Positions 58,761-64,000 of a DNA stretch of 64,000 nt are shown one piece after another. This DNA is from Phycisphaerales bacterium (lineage in GTDB: Bacteria; Planctomycetota; Phycisphaerae; Phycisphaerales; UBA1924). The notes beneath the pieces are model-generated. The model did not search any database. It worked only from the letters and a program-made list of their open reading frames with translations, and was not told the origin of the DNA. The stretch spans positions 1-64,000 of the forward strand of contig JAJDDK010000005.1 in NCBI GenBank assembly GCA_029260345.1. The letters are read 5' to 3'. The translations under genes were made by a program, and so were the position numbers. Numbering within the stretch: the first letter of the stretch is position 1; each line of letters starts with the position of its first letter.

Positions 58761-59963
58761 ATGCTTGGAAAGACTTCAGGGATCGTGTTGTGTCTGTGCG
58801 CCGTTTTCGTCGCCCACGCTGGTCCGCTCGACCCGCCGTCCGGGCCCGTGACTGATTCGGAGCAGTCGCTCGGCTACAAGACTCTTTTCCAAGTTGAGCC
58901 GCGCACACCCCTCGCAAGGGCGGACTTCCCCGTCCTGATTAACACGCCGGGCTCGTACTACCTCGTCGAAAACGTGCCATTCACCGGCGCGAGCGGCGCC
59001 AATGGCATCGAAATTATCGTTGACGACGTGACGATCGATCTCAACGGTTTCTATCTCGAAGGCGCAAGCGAAGTCGTCGCCGGCCGCATCGGCATCCTCG
59101 CGACCAATCGACGCAATATTCACATCAAGAATGGCACGGTGCGCAACTGGAGCCTTGGCGGCATCTCGCTGCCAAATTCGGAGAACTGCATCATCGGGCA
59201 CATGCGCGTCGAGAACTGCGGATTCGCCGGCATTCAAACTGGCAGACAGTCGCGCGTGCATGATTGCGCTGTCGTGGGGTCGAGCGACACTGGCATCATC
59301 GCGTTCGGCGCCTCCATCAATGGATGCACGGTGCGCGATTCCGGAGGTGACGGGATCTTCGCATCCGATGGCTCAACCGTCACCAACTCCACCTCGTCCA
59401 GCAACGGCGCGCGTGGCATTGTCGTTTCCGGCGGCTCCATCACGTCCTGTGGCAGCAGCCAGAACGGAATCTGGGGCATGCAGGCCACCAACGGCTCGTC
59501 CATCTCCAATAGCGGCTCGTACCAGGACAATTCTGGCTTGGACGCCCTCAATGGCTCCACGATCACCAATTGTGCCGCATTCGACCATCAAAACGCCGTA
59601 GGCATCAGCGTTCGTCAGGGCTCACTGGGTGAGTCGTGCACCGTCTTCGGCGGCGCCGGCGACGGCATTCAGGCCTCAAGCGGCTCGACGGTTCGCAATT
59701 GCAACGTTTCCGACGTCGGCGCGGCGGGCATCATTGTGCTGTCCAGCTTCTCCCGTTGCCGCATCGAAGGGAACAATGTCGAAGGGTGCGCGACGGGCAT
59801 TCTGGTCAGTGCCGGCTTTGGCAACAACCTCATCATTTCCAACAGCGCCAGCGGCAACGCCACGAATTACAACATCGCCGCGACCAACGCCGTCGGGCAG
59901 ATCATCAACGTCGCCGGCGCCACGATCACCAGCGGCAACTCGTGGGCGAATTTGAGTTTCTGA
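58761..59963 (+). CDS. Secreted right-handed parallel beta-helix protein
   Basis: 400 residues from the ATG at 58761 with GGAG upstream. The signal peptide is MLGKTSGIVLCLCAVFVAHA. Residues 60-110 (INTPGSYYLVENVPFTGASG, DDVTIDLNGFYLEGA) begin a series of 20-25 residue beta-helix rungs rich in Asn, Ser and Gly (ENCIIGHMRVENCGFAGIQT, SSISNSGSYQDNSGLDALNG). Some members of this fold are polysaccharide lyases, but no catalytic site can be named here. No dockerin-like end is present, unlike the neighbour. Confidence 0.82.
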   Translation: MLGKTSGIVLCLCAVFVAHAGPLDPPSGPVTDSEQSLGYKTLFQVEPRTPLARADFPVLINTPGSYYLVENVPFTGASGANGIEIIVDDVTIDLNGFYLEGASEVVAGRIGILATNRRNIHIKNGTVRNWSLGGISLPNSENCIIGHMRVENCGFAGIQTGRQSRVHDCAVVGSSDTGIIAFGASINGCTVRDSGGDGIFASDGSTVTNSTSSSNGARGIVVSGGSITSCGSSQNGIWGMQATNGSSISNSGSYQDNSGLDALNGSTITNCAAFDHQNAVGISVRQGSLGESCTVFGGAGDGIQASSGSTVRNCNVSDVGAAGIIVLSSFSRCRIEGNNVEGCATGILVSAGFGNNLIISNSASGNATNYNIAATNAVGQIINVAGATITSGNSWANLSF

Positions 59964-59984
59964 ATCAGTAAATGTTGAAATAGA

Positions 59985-60320
59985 AACAGTGTGCCACTGC
60001 TCAAGAGCAGTGGTGATTCATCCCTCCTCCCTCGCCTAGCGGGGGAGGACCAAGGTGGGGGCTCTTAATCTTCTCCCTTCTCTTTGCCTCGAACGTAAGC
60101 AGCCCAATCGAGCGATGGAGAAGTGAGTAGATAGGTAGCCCTCCCCCTACCCCCTCCCGCAAGGCGGGAGGGGAGGGAGCCCGATCCGAACCGTCCGCCG
60201 CAGGCGGATGAGGAAGCGGTTTCCGTGCCAGTCGTCAATTCAATGTGCCACTGCTTTCAAGCAGTGGTGAGCCATTGGCCACAAGTTGAACACCGCACTG
60301 CTCAAGAGCAGAGGCACACA
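59985..60320. repeat. Composite repeat array (families B, F, E, B)
   Basis: Family B (59989-60012), family F (60020-60062), the spacer CCTCGAACGTAAGCAGCCCA, family F (60138-60178), family E with an inner CCGCCGCAGGCGG hairpin (60180-60222), and family B units at 60244-60268 and 60294-60316 fill the gap. No gene is supported here. Confidence 0.9.
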
Positions 60321-60324
60321 CCAT

Positions 60325-60762
60325 TCATTCCGACCGAGCTTGCAACCGATTTAAACTCGCGCGCAATGATCCGTCCGGGATTGGCGCCAACTCGATTCCT
60401 TTTTCCATCAGTGATTCCTGAAACCGCGAAGCAATTGCGGCTCCGGTGATGTTGTCGTATTCGACCGCCGCGCTGAACCCGATGGTGTCTGCAATTTGAG
60501 CTTCGCCGAGTTCACCAATGGCCCACGTGAAATCTTCGGCGAGTCCGCGTTCGATGAGTTCGATGCCGCGGGATTCGTTTCCCAGGCGGATTTCAGCGAG
60601 GCCTTCGAGGATGCACTGCCATGACCAGTCCGTGATCTTGATCTCATACATCTGCATGACCGCCCGCGACATGCGGCTCAGGCCAAACGCAATCCCCCAC
60701 GGCACAGACGCGACCGCGGCGCCGCAAAAGAACACAACGACGGACTTCCGGAATGGCTTCAC
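60325..60762 (-). CDS. Hypothetical membrane-anchored protein
   Basis: 145 residues from a GTG at 60762 with GAGG upstream. The N-terminus VKPFRKSVVVFFCGAAVASVPWGIAFGLS looks like a membrane anchor or signal. The rest is a helical domain with CILEGLAEIRLGNESRGIELIERGLAEDFTWAIGEL, which resembles a single tetratricopeptide-like pair. The upstream frame to 60957 contains a family B repeat. No family is recognised. Its stop borders a repeat array. Confidence 0.55.
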   Translation of the reverse strand: MKPFRKSVVVFFCGAAVASVPWGIAFGLSRMSRAVMQMYEIKITDWSWQCILEGLAEIRLGNESRGIELIERGLAEDFTWAIGELGEAQIADTIGFSAAVEYDNITGAAIASRFQESLMEKGIELAPIPDGSLRASLNRLQARSE

Positions 60763-61071
60763 GACGCACCTCGCGGCTGGAGTTTCTTCGGAAGATTCGT
60801 GGGGCGGAGGCGGGTGGTTCCGTTGATGTGATTGGCACCGGCAGGCACTGCTCATATAGCGATGGTGGACCATCGAACCACAATTTGAACTCCGCTCTGC
60901 ACTTGAGCAGTGGCGCCCCATATGTGGTTTCGAATCTATTGTGCCATCGTCTCGCACAGCGAGGCCATGCGTTCGGCGATAGATTGAGAGTTGCGAGATG
61001 ACGTCTCGACGATCGGCCTCTCATGGCACATTCGATGAATGCGACTATGCACGGTTACTTGCACGCTAAGA
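60763..61071. other. Intergenic region with one degraded family B repeat
   Basis: A degraded family B unit (CTCTGCACTTGAGCAGTGGC) lies at about 60893-60912. The rest of the 309 bases, lower in GC than average, shows no supported gene. Confidence 0.5.
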
Positions 61072-61851
61072 TTAGGCTTTGATAGAAGGATCGATATACC
61101 TTCGAAATGCCGCCTTCAAGCTAGGATCATTTGCCCAATCGCGGTCAAGCGGAGTCGTCTTTGAGCCCAACCACTTCCATTCATCAACAGATGTGTCCGG
61201 AGACCTGACAAAAATATGTCGATTATTTTCGAGCAGCGCGCTACGGGAATGTTCATGGACTTGGCTGCAGTTTTCAGATACCAATCCCTCAAGAATGCCA
61301 CCGACATTCCCAGGATTACCGGGGCACTTATTTACCGCAATTGGTGGAGTAGGCGAATGTCCCCTGGACTTCAACCGCTGCGTGATATCTACCCACGGAG
61401 CACAATACGGCCTGATCTCCCAAACTGCCTGATCGAGCAGCTCACGTTCATCGCCCTTTGTCCACCAAGACTTGGTCAAGTATCGATCCGATGCAAAAGA
61501 CGCAATTCGTGCAATCAATTCAACGACTGCATTTGAAATCTGAACGTCGATGATTTGAAGTCCACGCACCGCATCAAAAATAGATACCAAATCATGACCA
61601 TACGAACGAATGGTCTTCTTGCCGTGACCCACTGGCATCGACTTATCGTTGCGATTGAATAACAGCACGGCTTTGCCATATTTCTCTAGAGTCTGCTGTG
61701 ACATCCAAAGAAATTGGCTTTGCATGCCTAATCGATGCACCGCACGCGCGCATATGTAATCGCAGTCCGCCTGTTCTACGAAACAGGCACGCGCAAAAGT
61801 ATTCAAGGCAACATCTTCAGAGATATGACTTATGCCGCCGGCAGAACTCAT
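61072..61851 (-). CDS. HEPN-like domain protein
   Basis: 259 residues from the ATG at 61851. The stretch CARAVHRLGMQSQFLWMSQQTLEKYGKAVLLFNRND fits the second helix region of HEPN domains (W.QQ.LEKY.KA.LL). The rest is helical with ELIARIASFASDRYL and WEIRPYCAPWVDI. The clear RX4-6H catalytic motif of RNase-type HEPN proteins is not evident; RSYGHDL follows the core. HEPN proteins often act as toxin RNases or as nucleotide-binding partners, and no antitoxin-like gene is adjacent. Codon use is AT-richer than in HPPD, 13 bases upstream, suggesting transfer. Confidence 0.55.
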   Translation of the reverse strand: MSSAGGISHISEDVALNTFARACFVEQADCDYICARAVHRLGMQSQFLWMSQQTLEKYGKAVLLFNRNDKSMPVGHGKKTIRSYGHDLVSIFDAVRGLQIIDVQISNAVVELIARIASFASDRYLTKSWWTKGDERELLDQAVWEIRPYCAPWVDITQRLKSRGHSPTPPIAVNKCPGNPGNVGGILEGLVSENCSQVHEHSRSALLENNRHIFVRSPDTSVDEWKWLGSKTTPLDRDWANDPSLKAAFRRYIDPSIKA

Positions 61852-61864
61852 CTCGTAGCATCTC

Positions 61865-63067
61865 TCACAAATTCCCCCGCCGCTCCTGCTCCAGCTCCAG
61901 CGCCTCAAACAGCGCCTTGAAGTTGCCTTTGCCGAAGGACTGGCTGCCGCGGCGGCAGATGATTTCGAAGAAGAGGGTCGGGCGGTCCTGCAGGGGCTTT
62001 GTGAAGAGCTGCAGCAGATAGCCCTGATCGTCGGCGTCGACCAGCACGCCGAGTTTGCGGATCTTGTCGTGATCTTCCTTCACCGGGTCGTGCCCGTTTT
62101 CGCGCAGGGTGGTGTTCACGCGGTCCCAGACGACTTCGTAATACGTGTCCGGCAGGGAGAGGAAGTCCACATCGCGGCGGCGCAGTTCTGCGACGCTGGA
62201 AAGCTCATCATTCGTGCGCAAAGCGAGGTGCTGCACGCCGGGCGTCATGTTGTGCCATTCCAGGTATTCCTGAATCTGGCTCTTTTTCTTGCCTTCGGCG
62301 GGCTCGTTGATGGGCATCTTGATGACGCCGAAGCCGCTGGCCATGACCTTGGACATGAGGGCGGAGTATTCGGTCGAGATGTCGTTGTCATCGAAGTGCT
62401 TGAAGAGCTTGAACTCAAGCACATTCTCGTACCACTCGACCCAGTGGTTCATCTTGCCTTCTTCGACATTGCCGACGCAGTGGTCGACCCATTGCAGGCC
62501 GCAAGGGTTCTTCTTGTTGTATTCGTTGATTCGTCGGGCGTCAGCGGGCTTGAAAAGCGGGCTGAAGCGGCCGCCATTGCGCACGGTCTCGAGGTCGTAC
62601 TTCCCGGTGCGCGAAACGAAGGTGTGCGTGGCGCGACCGTAGGACTCGATCGCGGCGCTCGTCACCGAACCATCGTCATCCGACTCCGTCCGCGGCTCAA
62701 ACGCGACCTTCGCACCGTTCTTCACCGCGCGCTCAAACGCTTTCTCAGCATCCGCCACGGTGAACGCAACGTCCTTCACGCCGTCGCCGTACTTGCGCAC
62801 TTCTTCGCCAATCGGGCTGTCGGGCGTGAGGCCGGTCTGGAGGACAAACCGGATGTTGCCCTGCGTCAGCAGATAGCTCGCCACGTCGCGGCTGCCGGTC
62901 GTCAGATCCGAAAACTGCTCGATCTGGAAGCCGAAGGTGTTGGCGTAATAGTGCGCCGCCTGCTTGGCGTTGCCGACATAAAAGCGGACATGGTCCACGT
63001 CGACGAGGCGAAGCGGATCGGTCGTCGCGGCGGCGGAAGTGGCGTTTGATGGCGTAACGGTGGTCAT
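61865..63067 (-). CDS. hppD: 4-hydroxyphenylpyruvate dioxygenase
   Basis: 400 residues from the ATG at 63067, with GAGGAGG upstream. The N-terminal domain starts VDHVRFYVGNAKQAAHYYANTFGF. The iron ligands are His in WVDHCVGNV, His in GVQHLALRTND and Glu in PTLFFEIICRRG. SQSFGKGNFKALFEALELEQERRGNL is the typical end. The enzyme converts 4-hydroxyphenylpyruvate to homogentisate in tyrosine breakdown. The next genes of that pathway are not in the window. It is followed after 13 bases by the HEPN-like gene in the same direction. Confidence 0.95.
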   Translation of the reverse strand: MTTVTPSNATSAAATTDPLRLVDVDHVRFYVGNAKQAAHYYANTFGFQIEQFSDLTTGSRDVASYLLTQGNIRFVLQTGLTPDSPIGEEVRKYGDGVKDVAFTVADAEKAFERAVKNGAKVAFEPRTESDDDGSVTSAAIESYGRATHTFVSRTGKYDLETVRNGGRFSPLFKPADARRINEYNKKNPCGLQWVDHCVGNVEEGKMNHWVEWYENVLEFKLFKHFDDNDISTEYSALMSKVMASGFGVIKMPINEPAEGKKKSQIQEYLEWHNMTPGVQHLALRTNDELSSVAELRRRDVDFLSLPDTYYEVVWDRVNTTLRENGHDPVKEDHDKIRKLGVLVDADDQGYLLQLFTKPLQDRPTLFFEIICRRGSQSFGKGNFKALFEALELEQERRGNL

Positions 63068-63291
63068 GGGGTATTCCTCCTCAATGCGTCCTGAGAGGGC
63101 ATGATAGGCAAGAATCAGAGCCACGAGCGCGAGCGAGTGGTGGCTGGGATGAGTTCGCAGAATTGCCCTCGAACTGGCCGTAAATCGCACGCTGGGGCCA
63201 TGTTCAGCCTCAGATCAAATGAACGAATTGACACCGCCTCGACCCCGTGCTTGCGCTTGGGGCTCTGGTCTGGGATGTACACTCCGTCGCA

Positions 63292-64000
63292 ATGCGCACC
63301 TTCCGCTCCGACAACAACGCTGGCATGACGCCCGAAGCCATGCGAGCCATCGCGGACGCCAACGGCGGACATGCCGTCGGCTATGGCGACGATGAGATCA
63401 CGACGCAGGCCGTCGCGGCGTTCAAGAAACTCTTCGGGCCGTCGTGCTCAGTGTTTTTCGTCGCGACTGGCACAGGCGCGAATACGCTCGCGGTCGCAAG
63501 CCTGACGGAGCCATGGCAACGGGTGCTGTGTCATGTGCACAGCCACTGGAATGATGATGAATCGACGGCGCCGGAGCGGATCACGCACTGCCGCACGGCG
63601 CCCCTGCATCCGAGCAGTGGTGATGGGTCGAAGCTGACGCTTGGGGATATTGAACGCGCCGGCGCGCAGGGGCGCGGCGACGTCCATCAACCCGGCCCCG
63701 GCGTGTTGACGATCTCCAACTCAACCGAGTTCGGCACGGTGTACACGCCTGACGAGATGACTGACTTGTGTAATGCAGCGCACAAGTACGGCTACCGCGT
63801 GCATGTGGATGGCTCGCGATTCGCCAACGCCGTCGCATCGATTATTAAGAAGACGGGTGAGTCGGATGCGGGGAAGGTCTGCCGCGCGCTGACGATTGAG
63901 GCGGGTGTGGATGCGCTGTCGTTTGGCGGCACGAAGAATGGACTCGCCATGGGTGAAGCGATTGTATTCTTTTCGCAGGGTGACGGCGCGGCGTACAAAC
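63292..64000 (+). CDS. Threonine aldolase / beta-eliminating lyase family (partial, runs off window end)
   Basis: 236 residues are visible from the ATG at 63292 and no stop is reached. FRSDNNAGMTPEAMRAIADANGGHAVGYGDDEITTQAV, VFFVATGTGANTLAVASL, VDGSRFANA and the PLP Lys region LSFGGTKNGLAMGEAIVFF match low-specificity L-threonine aldolase, which cleaves threonine to glycine and acetaldehyde. The last base of the window falls inside the second half of the gene. It diverges from hppD, with about 225 bases between. Confidence 0.88.
   Translation, partial: MRTFRSDNNAGMTPEAMRAIADANGGHAVGYGDDEITTQAVAAFKKLFGPSCSVFFVATGTGANTLAVASLTEPWQRVLCHVHSHWNDDESTAPERITHCRTAPLHPSSGDGSKLTLGDIERAGAQGRGDVHQPGPGVLTISNSTEFGTVYTPDEMTDLCNAAHKYGYRVHVDGSRFANAVASIIKKTGESDAGKVCRALTIEAGVDALSFGGTKNGLAMGEAIVFFSQGDGAAYK

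Noticed and set aside
310-60320. CRISPR array as an explanation for the repeats
   Set aside because: Copies are scattered, palindromic and differ in spacing; there is no regular repeat-spacer unit and no cas gene.

Overview
The window looks like chromosomal DNA of a high-GC planctomycete, most likely of the class Phycisphaerae. The evidence is indirect: many membrane proteins end in a C-terminal zinc ribbon of the form CxxCGYDL.G...CPECG, secreted proteins end in EF-hand/dockerin-like repeats (DLNGDG..NGADLA.LL..W), and several small proteins look planctomycete-specific. No rRNA, tRNA, CRISPR array or complete insertion sequence was seen.

Layout. (1) 1-4019, minus strand: phage-like head genes (portal, scaffold-like protein, SU10-type major capsid, start of a further gene). 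(2) 4252-12482: host genes, namely a ThiD2-ThiE thiamine enzyme, an AAC(6')-like acetyltransferase, a catalytic M16 peptidase, a lower-GC patch with a DUF5343-like gene, a lipoprotein, UbiX and UbiA, and a HTH/membrane protein. (3) 12982-18131: phage-like control and packaging genes (S24 repressor, HTH protein, ABC-ATPase/GNAT fusion, small and large terminase). Regions 1 and 3 look like halves of one prophage or gene-transfer-agent-like cluster parted by 9 kb of housekeeping genes. (4) 18221-28506: membrane proteins, a hyperacidic protein, ferredoxin, a Lys/Arg-rich histone-like protein, DapB, a second M16 protein lacking the zinc motif, an FG-GAP/dockerin protein, and MetRS. (5) 28761-39450: amidohydrolase, 2-hydroxyacid dehydrogenase, Cys/Met PLP enzyme, DinB protein, SucB and SucA. 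(6) 39864-46879: complete pstSCAB operon with very large PstC and PstA. (7) 47081-53225: RarA followed by five zinc-ribbon membrane proteins that include a duplicated gene pair, then a membrane protein/XRE regulator pair. (8) 53653-55979: ArsR-SRPBCC-DinB-DUF1428-SnoaL operon. (9) 56286-64000: LVIVD propeller protein, parallel beta-helix protein, a HEPN-like protein, HPPD and a truncated threonine aldolase.

The most striking feature at window scale is a set of short palindromic repeat families found in most longer intergenic gaps. They also lie in frame inside at least six genes (portal, thiE, terL, amidohydrolase, sucB, rarA), where they encode linker peptides such as GRDARPTE and GGTGV(S/P)PV. 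They often form composite arrays and several touch stop codons. Annotated starts were chosen to exclude repeat-derived 5' extensions where a better start with a ribosome binding site or homology was visible.
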